DNA of 64,000 bases, from contig JASDFA010000016.1 in the NCBI GenBank assembly GCA_035772735.1, forward strand, positions 141,434,501-141,498,500, written 5' to 3'. Under the pieces are notes generated by a model. The model saw only the letters and a list, made by a program, of their open reading frames with translations. It did no database searches and was not told the DNA's origin. The stretch comes from Datura wrightii (taxonomy: Eukaryota > Streptophyta > Magnoliopsida > Solanales > Solanaceae). Position numbers and translations under genes: made by a program. The stretch's first letter is position 1, and each line of letters begins with the position of its first letter. Positions 12,081-22,838 of this stretch are shown here, piece after piece.

Positions 12081-13874
12081 CTGACCCCACACTTAAATCC
12101 TTGTTCGTCCTCGAACAACAATCTTACACCTCATGCAATTTACACCCAAACCTCGCTACTTTGGTTCGACAATTTAGGTTACGGTCATACCGATTAATCA
12201 ATACAACAAATCATCAAGAAAACATGCATGGTCCTATCAATGCAATGGCCTTCAATACATCAAGACCTCCTAGACTTAAGAATCGACTCTAAATATTGGT
12301 GAACTCATGCAAATCAGCTGATCAAGACATCCGACACGAAAATTAACCTTTCATCAAGCATGTGCCCTCACAACACAAGAGAATTTTCCCCTTTTTGATC
12401 ATATGAACTCACAAAATTTCACGCAGGGGCATAAAAACACAATTTCGCTCTCTCTCCCAAAAGAATTCACATGCATCATGTCATGACCCATAAGCTTGCC
12501 TTTAGTGTATTACTCCTCTAATATAAATAAGTGTGATGTAGGATCACGTAGGACTTTAACGGGTTGTAATGGAAGCTATGAAACTAGTAAATATTGGGCT
12601 AGCCAATAATAGCCACTAGTATCCTTAAACGCCTTTTCAATACATCCCATCAAACTCATGGGCATTGTTTCTTTCTTCATCCTCCCATTCTTGAAGTATT
12701 TCTTTAGTTTGGCCCATCTTATTAAGCACACTTGACACAACAACAAAGATTATTCATGCACCTTCATTATAGTTTATTTATAACAAGTGCACCTTCACCC
12801 TTTTCTTTTCTTCCATCACTCTGCTTTTCTTTTCTTTTCACCCTTCTCACTCTTTGACACTTTGGGAAAATGATTTTCTCTTCTTAAGCGCTTAAGAGTT
12901 TTGGATCAAATTTGTGGCTAATGAAAATAAGGGATTAAGCTCGGTTTACACTTTTTGACAAAAGAAAAAAATTAATAGGCTAAAGACTCAACGGGCTGAC
13001 TAGGGTACACAATCAAGGTGGGTACAATAATGAAAAATAGAAACTTTCGGTTAAAAACAAAGAAATGCCTACATCCTTTCCTACAATACACCTCCTTCAT
13101 TTCATTTTGTACACACACCAGGCAAGTTCTAGACACTTCACAATGGCATGGAATAACAAAACCTCACGTCACACTTATTGCACGTGCTCAATTCAAGATG
13201 TTTTCACAGACTCTCCAATCAGCTAATTACAGGAATTCAAACATTAAGCCTCAATCACACTGAATCGACTCTATGGCCTAGGTATCTCAACATATTTACA
13301 AAGTTGCATGCTTTCATACGAATCACATTTACATTTTAAATATCATGTACAACACGTAACCAGAATTCCGCAACCATAAAGTAACTACAAGTTTTGGGAT
13401 GCAATCCACAAAAGAAAAACAACTGAAAAATAAATGAAAAATCTACTCCTAACGACTATATTTCCCTTAAGACGGTCATCATCCATCCATCATAAGGAAC
13501 GGTCACTAGCTATGACTTCGGTTTAATGGGACCATTCTCGGTAAAAGAACTGAAAACAAACGCCGAGAAACCCAAGAATTGAAATTTTTTTTAAAAATAT
13601 CGATCATTTCGATAAACAAACCTATGTACAAATTCAGCTAGCAACATTCAGCAACACACAACAGTTTCACATATATTTACAATACAGAATAACAACTTAC
13701 AATCACAAATCACAGGGTCAAAAATTTTTGTTCACAGGCACAACAACAGATTAGGACATACATAACAGCACAACCAGCACCTAACTACTCCCACCCCACA
13801 CTTATCTCGAACACTGTCCCCAGTGTTCACAAAAATTAAAGTAGCACAAAAAATTGGGTGGTGGAACTCCTTGA
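12081..13874 (-). other. Element B 3' spacer, copy 3
   Basis: Third copy of the spacer, with a private T in AAATTCAGCTA (about 13632). No gene is seen. Confidence 0.75.
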
Positions 13875-14655
13875 TCAATCAAAGTACTCCACTTCTTCAT
13901 CAGGTGCTGCTGCTTCGTCTCCCATGTCTGAATCACCCCCATCGTCATCATCGGACTCCACAGCGGAGTCCTCCCAACGTGTCTCCTCATCTGTGGGGAC
14001 ATCATCATCCGTGGGCTCTACAAATGCTGGCCCCACTCGGCATAGAGCCCTGGCATTTTCGCCAAAAGGGTAGTCTAGCTCGAGCTGCCATAGCTCCTCC
14101 TCTATTGCCGGCCTCCCGCCTATGCTCAGCAGGAGCATCTGCATCACGTACATGCGAGCCATGTACTGATCATCCCAAGCATGTTGCTCGCCTAGTGTAA
14201 GCACTGGCCCATGGGTGGTGTCGGGAGCCTTAGTTTTGGTGACATCTAACTCCCGCCGCTCCATCTGCGGGATATAATCAAGGGCCTCTTCCTCAACATC
14301 TAGGCCCCTCAGGAATGTGGTGAGTAGCCCACCAAATCCGTATCTATACCCCTGATGCAACCGAGCTCTCTTCATGGCGGAGATAATCACCGCCCCCACG
14401 TTGATCTCCAGCCCTTTCATCAGGGCGTACACCAGGCATACACAATCCCGGGTTACATCTGTCATATATACCCCCGAGATTAGGCAGGAACAGATGATCT
14501 TAAGCCATATCCTGGCTTCCCTGTTCATCTGTGAATAGGGCAAAGTCTGATGGTAGCCCCTCTCCTTGTGTCTGCACCATCTAGCTGTCAATCGGGTTCC
14601 ACACAAGGTGCGTCTGATGTCTGCATATGGTGGAGTGATGTTAAACTGTCGAAGC
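13875..14655 (-). pseudogene. ORF3 C-terminal fragment, copy 3 (directly next to element A)
   Basis: This copy adjoins the real insertion site of A. Reading leftward from the N-terminal piece at 24264-24686, the protein should continue here at ...HVL|RQFNITPPYADIRRTLCGT. The full-length frame in element A (17881-18954) shows the expected join. The acidic tail is complete here, whereas A has lost it. Confidence 0.85.
14651..14655. repeat. TSD of element A, left copy (GAAGC)
   Basis: GAAGC precedes TGTTTGTTC and recurs at 24264-24268 right after GCCCAAGATCA. It also occurs at 6651 and 10651 because the junction was duplicated. Confidence 0.93.
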
Positions 14656-16074
14656 TGTTTGTTCTGCGTTATATGGGTATATAACTACATGCAAGTGCAA
14701 GTGGTCGAACAAGTAGTAAAGTGGCTTAAGTAAGACAAGTATCGATCCCACAGGGGCTGGGATGAAGTACAAACTGCTCAAGTGTACTATATTTCGATTC
14801 TAAAAAAAATGCAGACAACAGTGTACCCAAGAAGTTGATATTTCAATTTCTAATAATTATGCTAAGTCTAAAACAATTATCTAATGTGAGTCTGAACTGT
14901 GGATGTGAGCATGCTGAGGTTAAACGAACATGTAATGAAATTAATTATCGACATAATTTGGTTAGTCTTTTCCTTCGGTTGCTAGTGAAGAACTATTGCC
15001 AAGGGATTAAAACTCTCGTATTTAACCCCACTTAAGAATCATGAACCATCCACCTACATTTCTGTGATTAAATGCAATTCATGTTCTAGCCATACAAACC
15101 AGGTTCTTAAATTGACTAATACGACTTTCAGGTATATTTCTATCCTGAAAGTAAATCAATTCTCAATTTTCCCAAACTAAGAAAAGATCATATCCTATTA
15201 ATTCACAACTTTCCAATTTCTTGCTCTCTCGAGTGAAACCGGACTTTTTAGATGTACATTAACGTAGGCCACACATTAATGCAGTAAGAACAAGAATTAA
15301 TAGAACAACCATGGAAGAAAAGATGAAAAACCAAAGAATCAACAATTACATTTCACTACAATTGTTCATAACCTCAGCAAGAAGATGAATTAGCCACTCA
15401 TTTGTGGATTAAACATCGTTAAATGAGTGTTAAACATACAAGCAATTGAATACAAGGAGAAGGAAAGAGAGAAAAACCCTGATAATTTCGTCCCCTCAAC
15501 TGCCTGTAACCCACGTTCTTGCTCCACAAAGTCAGAATATTGAAAAATGAACCTAAGTGCTCTATTTATACTAGTGGGTATTTTTCCCAGAATAACGAGC
15601 AACGTGTCACGGAGTGCATCGCGGAGCACTGCCTCCGTGACACGCTACGAACGCGGACCTTCACTGGAACTGGGGGTCAGGAAATAAAGCCCAATGTGGC
15701 ACGGCGTGCAACGCGGAACCAAGCCACCGTGCCACAGACCCATCGCGGACCCTCTCTGGAAAGTGGGCGAAAATTCCCTATCTAGGCAGAAGGCCTCCGC
15801 GATGGCAGTGTGACACGGCTCCATCGCGGAGCCCCTTTATTTGATGCTTTCCACTGCCTTGTCCCTTGCTCACGTCCGAGTCCAACCCCGATATCTTCCA
15901 ACATGCATTTAAGCTTCCCAAAATTACATTTTACCTGCAAAACAATGCTAATCATGTTGGTTAGTATAAATTCACCTTTTACCAATTACATGAGCATGTA
16001 TACACATTGATAGATAAACAAGGCTAAAATTCCACATTTGAGTATCACTGGGCATATAAATTTGCCCAAGATCA
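14656..16074 (-). repeat. Element A 3' LTR
   Basis: It is 1,419 bp and A-type over its whole length (CCTTCACTGGAACTGGGGG after the hairpin and GAGTATCACTGGGC near the end), unlike the two hybrids to its left. The TATA box is at 15562-15571 and hairpin word 1 at 15603-15644. Confidence 0.92.
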
Positions 16075-17880
16075 CTTACCCCACACTTAAATCCTTTTTC
16101 GTGCTCGAACAACAATCATACACCTCATGCAATTTACATCCCAACCTCGCTAATTTGGTTCGACAATTTAGGCTACGGTCATACTGATTATTCAATACAA
16201 TAAATCATCCAGAAAACATGCATGGTTCTATCAATGCAATGACCTTCAATACATCAAGACCTCCTAGACTTAAGAATCGACTCTCGATATTGGCAAACTC
16301 ATGAAAATCAGCTGATCAAGATATCCGACACGAAAATTAATCTCTCATTAGGCATGTGCCCTCACAACACAAGAGAGTCTTCCCCTTCTTACTCATATGA
16401 ACTCACAAAATTTTAGCCAGGGGCATGTAAACACAATTTCGCTCTCTCTCCCAAAAGAATTCACATGCATCATGTCATGACCCATAAGCTTGCCCATAGT
16501 GTAGTACTCCACTAATATAAAGAAGTGCGATGTAAGATCACGTAGGACTTTAACTGGTTATAATGGAAGCTACGGAACTAGTAAATATTGGGTTAGCCAA
16601 TAATAGCCACTAGCATCCTTAAGCACCTTTTCAACACATCCCATCAACTCATGAACATTGTTTCTTTTTTTCTCTTTTTCATCCTCCCATTCTTGTCGTT
16701 TTTCTTTAGTTTAGCCCATCTTATTAAGCACACTTGACACAACAACAAAGATTATTCATGCACCTTCATTATAGTTTATTTATAACAAGTGCACCTTCAA
16801 CCTTTTCTTTTCTTCCAGCACTCGGCTTTTCTTTTCTTTTCTCCATTCTCACTCTTTGACACTTTGGGAAAATGATTTTCTCTTCTTAAGCGCTTAAGAG
16901 TTTTGTATAGACTTTACGGCTAATGAAAAGAAAGGATTAAGGTCGGTTTTCACTTTTCGACAAAAGAAAAAAATAATAGGCTAAAGGCTCAACGGGCTGA
17001 CTAGGGTAGACAATCAAGGTGGGTACGACAATGAAAAATAGAAACTTTCAGTTAAAACAAAGAAATGCCTACATCCTCTCCTACAATACACCTCCTTCAT
17101 TTCATTTTGTACACACACCAGGCAAGTTCTAGACACTTCACAATAGCACGGAATAACAAACCTCACTTCACACTTATTGCACATGCTCAATTCAAGATGT
17201 ATTCACAGACTCTTCAATCAGCTAATTACAGGAATTCAAGCATTAAGCCTCAATCACACTGAATCGAACTCTATGGCCTAGGTATCTCAACATATTTACA
17301 AAGTTGCATGCTTTCATATGAATCACCTTTGCATTTCAAATATCATGTACAACACGCAACCAGAATTTCGCAACCATAAAGTAACTCCAGGTTTTGGGAT
17401 GCAACCCACAAAAGAAAACAACTGCAAAATAATTGAAAAAAACTACTCTTAACGACTACATTTCCCTTAAGACGGTCGTCATCCATCCATCATAGGGAAC
17501 GGTCACTACTATGACTTCGGTTCAATGGGACCATTCTCGGTAAAAGAACCAAAAACAAACACCGAGAAACCCAAGAATTGAAAAAAAAATATTTTAAAAA
17601 TATCGATCATTTCGATAACAAAAATATGTACAAAATCAGCTAGCAACATTCAGCAACACACGTCAATTACACATAAATTTACAATACAGAACAACAACTT
17701 AACAATTCACAAATCACAGGGAACAACAAAATTTCACAGGCACGACAACAGATTAGGACATACATACATAACAACACAGCCCAGCACCTAACTACTCCCA
17801 CCCCACACTTAGCTCGAACACTGTCCCCAGTGTTCTCAAAAATTAAAATAGCACAAAAATCGGGTGGTGGAACTCCCTGA
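16075..17880 (-). other. Element A 3' spacer with polypurine tract
   Basis: Homologous to 4081-5874 in B. The minus strand next to the LTR reads AAGTGTGGGGTAAG (16075-16088). No gene is seen. Pyrimidine-rich runs lie at about 16660-16690 and 16800-16850. Confidence 0.7.
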
Positions 17881-18954
17881 TCAATCAAAGTACTCCACTT
17901 CTTCGTCAGGTGCTGCTGCTTCATCTCCCATGTCTAGCTCGAGCTGCCATAGCTCCTCCTCTGTTGCTGGCCTCCCGCCTATCCTCAGCTGGAGCATATG
18001 CATCCCATACATGCGAGCCATATACTGATCATCACGAGCATGTCGCTCGCCAAGTGTAAGCACTGGCCCGTGGGTGGTGTCGGGTGCCTTAGTTTTAGTA
18101 ACATCTAAGGCCCGCCGCTCCATCTGCGGGATATAATCAAGGGCCTCTTCCTCAACATCTAGGCCCCTGAGGAAGGTGGTGAGTAGTCCACCAAAGCCGT
18201 ACCTGTGCCCTTGATGCAACCGAGCTCTCTTCATGGCAGAGATAATCACCGCCCCCACGTTGATCTCCAGCCCTTTCATCAGGGCGTACACCAGGCATAC
18301 ACGATCCCGGGTTACATCTGTCATATGTACCCCTGGGATTAGGCAGGAACAGATGATCTTTAGCCATATTCTGGCTTCCCTGTTCATCTGTGAATAGGGC
18401 AAAGTCTGATGGTAGCCCCTCTCTTTGTGTCTGCTCCACCTAGCTGTCGATCGGGTCCCACACAATGTGCGTCTGATGTCCGCATACGGTTGGGTAATGT
18501 TCAGCTGTCGGAGCACGTGGGCGTCTGTGTCCCGCACCCCTATGATAGCATTGAGGTGGTGGGGCTCAAATGTGACTATTTGCCCTCTGATTTTTATGGT
18601 GTGACTTCTGAGCGTGGGGTTCCAGTTGGCATAAAATTCCCGAATCAGGTGCAGGTTGCATTCCTTAGGCTCTTCAAAGATGAAGTTGAGCCCAGCTGCC
18701 TCGATCCGGTGGACAATCCTAGGGAACTCCTGTGCCAATGGTTCCCGTGCGATATGTTCCTCGGGGAAGTACTTGTTTTCTTTGTGCTTTGCGTACCACT
18801 TCTTCCCCTCATCTATCACCCATCTGGTTCCGTATTGGCGGCATTGGCCGCATGGAACCGCTGGTGCTGCTGGGACTGCTGTGCCCAGTCTGATTCGCTT
18901 TCTTCCGGTGCCAGATGTTGATGCGCCTTTCCCTTTTTCTTGCCTGCTTGCCAT
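17881..18954 (-). CDS. ORF3 of element A, putative plant transposon protein (intact)
   Basis: The frame is open for 357 codons from ATG at 18954 (MASRQEKGKGASTSG) to the stop at 17881, ending EEVEYFD. I chose this start over the in-frame ATG at 18966 because a candidate splice acceptor (TTGACAG) lies between them. The basic, low-complexity N-terminus is followed by REFYANWNP (about 95-105), FEPHHLNAIIG and REARIWLKIICSCLIPGVH (about 205-225), then VCLVYALMKGLEINVGAVI and RYGFGGLLTTF. This pattern fits the plant Transposase_32 family, which has no proven function and is often the extra 3' ORF of Athila-type elements. I see no signal peptide or membrane segment. Compared with B it lacks 49 residues of the acidic tail. 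Confidence 0.75.
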   Translation of the reverse strand: MASRQEKGKGASTSGTGRKRIRLGTAVPAAPAVPCGQCRQYGTRWVIDEGKKWYAKHKENKYFPEEHIAREPLAQEFPRIVHRIEAAGLNFIFEEPKECNLHLIREFYANWNPTLRSHTIKIRGQIVTFEPHHLNAIIGVRDTDAHVLRQLNITQPYADIRRTLCGTRSTARWSRHKERGYHQTLPYSQMNREARIWLKIICSCLIPGVHMTDVTRDRVCLVYALMKGLEINVGAVIISAMKRARLHQGHRYGFGGLLTTFLRGLDVEEEALDYIPQMERRALDVTKTKAPDTTHGPVLTLGERHARDDQYMARMYGMHMLQLRIGGRPATEEELWQLELDMGDEAAAPDEEVEYFD

Positions 18955-18959
18955 TTTAC

Positions 18960-19652
18960 CTGTCAACCCAAGTAGACAAGATCGATGTTAAGCCAATGGA
19001 TATTAACTTCGACTAAGGTCGGGTTAAGCTAAGCTACCCCACACTTAGTCCTTAGCTACAGTTACAACATACCGGCAAGATCATCTTTATTTACACAAAT
19101 AAACAACCAACTATACAAACATGCTTAGTGCATACGAAGAATTCGATGGTATATATTCTATGTACTACTCAAACTTCGTACAGCTAACAACAATCATTAC
19201 CATCGATAACCTTTTAATCCATCGCACTTAGCAAGGAAAAAACAAAGAAACGAAAAACAACAAGAATTTATCTACACGAACCTATACCACCAACCCAATT
19301 CTTGCAAATTTCAATATTCCCCTAACCCGAGAATCCGTCATTCTATTAACATCATAACAATTAGCACATCGACTCATCTCATTCAACATGTACATCCCGG
19401 CATGAATTTCACAAGTTCACTACATTTTTCACTTCAAATTCAAAAACAAGCCCTTGAAATAATGATATCAAGAAAATTCGATTAAATTATGTAATTAACG
19501 AGTTCAAGCAATCATAATGATATATCGAACATTCATCAACAACAATTCAATTGAATTCATGATTAATTTCTACTTAGGGCAAACTTAGCTCACCTCACAT
19601 GCTCAATATCAAAGAAAATCGATAAGAAATGAGATGAAATCGAAGAACATAC
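18960..19652 (-). other. Candidate 5'-UTR intron of ORF3 in element A
   Basis: The minus strand has a donor TTCAAG|GTATGT at 19653/19652 and an acceptor GGTTGACAG| ending at 18960, five bases before the ORF3 ATG. The length is about 693 nt and it is AT-rich. Element B keeps both sites (25384 and 24692). This is inferred from sequence alone. Confidence 0.55.
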
Positions 19653-19784
19653 CTTGAAGTTGAAGAATTGAAGAAAACTCAATGATTTTCTTGGCCTACT
19701 CCGTGTCACGTTGAAGGGGGATGGGTTTTGGGGAGTTTGGTCGCGGAGTGAGTGAAAAATAAGGAAAAGGGAGGGGGTTTCGGG

Positions 19785-19793
19785 GTTAAAAAG
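19785..19793 (-). promoter_or_regulatory. TATA-like sequence before ORF3 (element A)
   Basis: The minus strand reads CTTTTTAAC, about 130 bp before the candidate intron donor and downstream of two hairpins. The B counterpart is better (TTTTAAAC at 25517-25524). A second possible site is TGTATATCG at 19840-19848. Confidence 0.4.
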
Positions 19794-19853
19794 TAGAAAA
19801 ATCGCGTGGGTCACTCGGCGACCCGGTGTGACCCGTCGCGATATACACGGCAA

Positions 19854-19895
19854 CGTGTCACGGAGTGCATCGCGGTGCACTGCCTCCGTGACACG
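19854..19895. promoter_or_regulatory. Internal hairpin word 1, proximal copy (element A)
   Basis: The arms are CGTGTCACGGAG at 19854-19865 and CTCCGTGACACG at 19884-19895. They have the same sequence and spacing as the U3 hairpin of the LTR, and the inner TGCATCGCGG is also kept. It lies between the protease and ORF3, where no LTR is present. Confidence 0.75.
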
Positions 19896-19950
19896 GAGCT
19901 GTCGTGAGGCTGTTCTGGAAATTTTTTAAAAATTCTGGATTATACCTCAA

Positions 19951-19992
19951 CGTGTCACAGAGGGTAACACGGAGGTCCACCTCCATGACACA
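19951..19992. promoter_or_regulatory. Internal hairpin word 1, distal copy (element A)
   Basis: CGTGTCACAGAG (19951-19962) faces CTCCATGACACAG (19980-19992). It is a decayed version of the hairpin. The B counterpart at 25676-25717 has perfect 13-bp arms. Confidence 0.65.
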
Positions 19993-20352
19993 GAGCTATC
20001 GCCCTAGCTCACTGTTTTGCCACTTTTTGTTAATTTTCATACCTCGAATTTTCCCTTGCTATTCCGTGCATATTTTCCTCCGTTTGACCTGAAATTCATC
20101 TGACTATACAAAATGGGTTAGAATTATAGGTTTCACTCTAAATAAAAATAAAAACAAAAACTAAAACGAAAAATTTTGTTGTTAATCAAGAAAAAGAAAA
20201 AGAAAAATCTATTCACAATTTAAAACGAGAGAAATTTTTTTTTTCACGGGTTGCCTCTCGTGCAGCGCCTGGTTTACCGTCGCGGCTCGACGTCGTTAAG
20301 CTCAGTTGTCCTCTAGGGTGATGGACGATTTCTCTCGATCACCGTCCTCCCC

Positions 20353-22690
20353 CTAGTAGTGCTTGCACCGTTCCGGTGGTTTTCCCATTAACTCTCGTGA
20401 ATCCTTAATCTTCTCATCATTGCCTTGATCAATCACATTGATCACCGAGAGTTCTTCGTGCACCATCGGGAGCTTGGGTGCCTTGTACACCTCGAACACC
20501 TCCACCTTGTCGTGTGCTTGCATTGTTAGCTGCCCCGCAGCTACGCCAATTAGTGCTTTCCCGGTCGCATAGAAAGGACGTCCTAAAATAAATGGGACTT
20601 CCACGTCTGGTTCAAAATCCAGCACGACAAAATCTACCGGGAAAATCAGGGAGCCAACTTGCACCAGAACGTCCTCGACAATGCCATCAGGTCTGGCTAA
20701 GGACCTATCCGCCAATTGCAAGATTACTGTTGTGGGTCTAGGACTCCCTAGACCCAGCTTTTTGAATACCGATGACGGCATCAAATTTATGCTCGCTCCC
20801 AAATCACACAATCCATGAGCTCGGAGGCTCTGCCCAATAATAATCTGTAAAGTAAAGCTCCTAGGGTCTTTGAGCTTTGTGGGCAGTCTGTTTTGAATTC
20901 GGGAAGTGCACTCCTCCGTTAGAGCCACCGTAGCATACTCAGTCAACCAACTTTTGTTTGCCACGATGTCCTTTATATACTTGGCATATTTCGGCACTCC
21001 CTGCAAAACATCAACAAGAGGTAAGTTAATATGTACCTGTTTCAGCACCTCCATGAATTTCTTGAAACACGCCTCCTCCTTGTGTTTCTTTAATCGTTGA
21101 GGGAACGGGGGTGGTGGTCTTTCTGATTCAGCTTCCTTAGTCTTCCCCCTTTCAGTACTTTGCTCCCTCTCGACTTCTGCTGCTCCCGATTGTTGAGGTG
21201 GTCTTTCTGGTTCCACCTCTTTCAGCTGCAAACCACTCCTTGTGGTCACTGCATTCAGCTGCTTGGGATTGGGATCTGTGTCACTCGGAAGTCCTCCTCT
21301 AGGCCTTGTGTTTTGGGCTCCAGCAAATTGCCCAAATTGATATTCAAGTGCCTTGGTAGCTAACTGGTTGTTTTTCACTTCGGCTGCCAATTTCACATAG
21401 TCAGCCTGCAATTGAGCTTGGTTAGCTATCATGGTCTTGAACATCTCCTCAATGCTGGGTGATGGTGGTGGAGGAGGTACATTTTTGTTTCTGAATTGTG
21501 CTTGATAATTCTGCTACCCTCCTTGGTTCCTTTGCACACCCTGACCCGAACTTTGCCCCTGATGTTTGTTGCTACCCCAGGAGAAATTCGGGTGATTCCT
21601 CCAATTGGAATTGTAGCTATTACCATACTGTTGGTGGTTGTTCCTTTGTACATTTCCCACAAAGTTTATCGAGTAAGGATTTGCTCCACAACACTCAGCT
21701 GAGTGCTCACTGCTTCTGCACACTTCACACCAAATCTGCTGCACTGCATTCACTGGGGCTTGAGGCTGGTTCATTGTCATGTTGCTGAAGTGGGTGTTAA
21801 GTTGATTTTGTAATGCAGCTATCTGCGCAGCAATTGCTATAAACCCATCCACTTCTAGCACTCCTGCTGCTTTCCTTGTTCCGCCTCTTGATGAATCAAC
21901 ATTCCATTCCGGATTGCCCTGCGAAATACGGTTCAACAAGGTATACAGCTCCTCATAAGTTTTCTCCAGCGCTTGTCCCCCAGCTGCTGAGTCTAGCAAT
22001 ATTTTTGTATGGGGTTCCAAACCCTCTATAAAAGTGTGCACCAGCACATCATTGGACTGATGATGATGAGGACAATCCCGCAACATGGACTTGAATCTCT
22101 CCCAAGCCTGATTATAAATTCTCTTCCTCTCTCTGTTTGAAACTTAGAATCTGACTTCTAAGTCTTGCTGTTTTACCGGAGGGAAAAAACCGTATCAAGA
22201 ATTTCCTCGCAAGATCATCCCATGTAGAAATAGAATTCGGTGGCTCAGCTTTCAACCACCTCTTGGCTTCTCCCAATAGTGAAAATGGGAACAATGTAAG
22301 CCGGACATAATCTGATGACACTCCAGCGGGGATATAAGTGTCACTTATCTCCAAAAAATTTTGGAGATGCTGTTGTGGATCTTCATGAGGGAGACCTGTA
22401 AACTGCCCGCTAGTGTGCAGCAATTGCACCATATTCTGCTTAAGTTCAAACCTCCCTCCTGGCTCAGGTTTGCGAATGCTAGATGTGACATTATTAGCAT
22501 GTGGGATTGCCACCTCGCGAACCGGCCGAGCTGCTACTTCTTCGGGCACTAACATTGCCCGTACTACCGGTGGATTCTGTTGTTGCTCCATGATCGTCTG
22601 TCTGAGAAACTGCAGCTTTCTTTGTAGAGCTTCTCTCCGCTTACTATGAAATATTCTTTCTGGCTCTATATACGAGTCCACCAGCTCCTT
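20353..22690 (-). pseudogene. gag-protease of element A (three lesions)
   Basis: Athila-type gag starts in the frame TLARDKELVDSYIEPER (no ATG there; first ATG at 22591). It continues with GRFELKQNMVQLLHTSGQF, RKFLIRFFPSGKTARL, a zinc-knuckle-like WCEVCRSSEHSAEC at about 21725, then QNTRPRGGLPSDT. The protease has LCDLGASINLMPSSV (active-site DLGAS as in Athila) and FILGRPF. Lesions: one extra base at about 22105 (AATTTATAATCAGG) shifts the frame, a CAG-to-TAG stop lies at 21514-21516, and a TGG-to-TAG stop at 20353-20355 removes the tail still present in B. Gag forms the particle and the protease matures it; this copy cannot give a full product. Confidence 0.88.
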
Positions 22691-22814
22691 GTCTCTTGCC
22701 AGTGTTCAACAGAAATTAAATCTGTAACAAAGTACAGGCTAAGACCAAGTTGTCAACACTAAGAAAACAAGAATACAGTAAATTAACACTTAAAACAAAT
22801 TCACCAATTGCCAG

Positions 22815-22832
22815 TCCCCGGCAACGGCGCCA
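22815..22832 (-). other. Primer binding site, tRNA-Asp type (element A)
   Basis: The minus strand reads TGGCGCCGTTGCCGGGGA, complementary to the 3' end of plant tRNA-Asp and typical of Athila-type elements. It lies 6 bases inside the 5' LTR. Confidence 0.88.
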
Positions 22833-22838
22833 AAAACT

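Larger units (their letters stand above)
3656..15655. repeat. Three tandem copies of a 4,000-bp block
   Basis: Copies at 3656-7655, 7656-11655 and 11656-15655 are offset by exactly 4,000 bp and differ at only a handful of bases. Examples are 4298/8298/12298 A/G/G, 8052 T versus C in the others, and 6449 T versus C at 10449. Each block holds the U3 half of a B-type LTR, the 3' spacer, the ORF3 end, the 5-base A target site and the U5 half of an A-type LTR. The block edges fall inside LTRs at the A/B switch point, which points to unequal LTR recombination. Confidence 0.92.
19653..20352 (-). other. Spacer between gag-protease and ORF3, element A
   Basis: Non-coding. It includes the relic of the pol end at about 20255-20300: GCGACGGTAAACCAGGCGCT and GAGAGGCAACCCG on the minus strand. 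This resembles ACGACGTTAACTAAGGC and GGGAGACAACCCAAG after the integrase of F at 57936-57975. It also holds the two hairpins and the candidate ORF3 promoter. Confidence 0.65.

Noticed and set aside
3656..15655. The exact 4,000-bp period as a pure assembly artefact
   Set aside because: The copies differ at several single bases and the junction LTRs are sensible A/B hybrids. A duplicated contig would be identical and would not switch LTR type. Copy number still deserves a long-read check.
15519..16010. Small + strand frames in the LTRs (also at 3445-4015, 23703-24198, 29370-29940)
   Set aside because: They sit on hairpins and U3 sequence, change frame between copies and lack coding signals.
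17881..18954. ORF3 as a viral-type envelope gene or as a DNA transposase
   Set aside because: I see no signal peptide, membrane segment or catalytic motif. The database name 'putative plant transposon protein' does not show an enzyme activity.
18954..18966. ORF3 start at 18966 (MTGK)
   Set aside because: A splice acceptor candidate lies between it and the ATG at 18954, and the B copy keeps the MASRQEK start.
18409..18991. Overlapping + strand frames of 170 and 111 residues
   Set aside because: They are antisense shadows of ORF3 with no family resemblance, and have broken counterparts at 24333-24731.
20906..22649. Several + strand frames opposite gag-protease in A and B
   Set aside because: They are shadows of the minus-strand gag-protease frame.
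22815..22832. A tRNA-Asp gene
   Set aside because: Only 18 bases complementary to the tRNA 3' end are present. It is a primer binding site.
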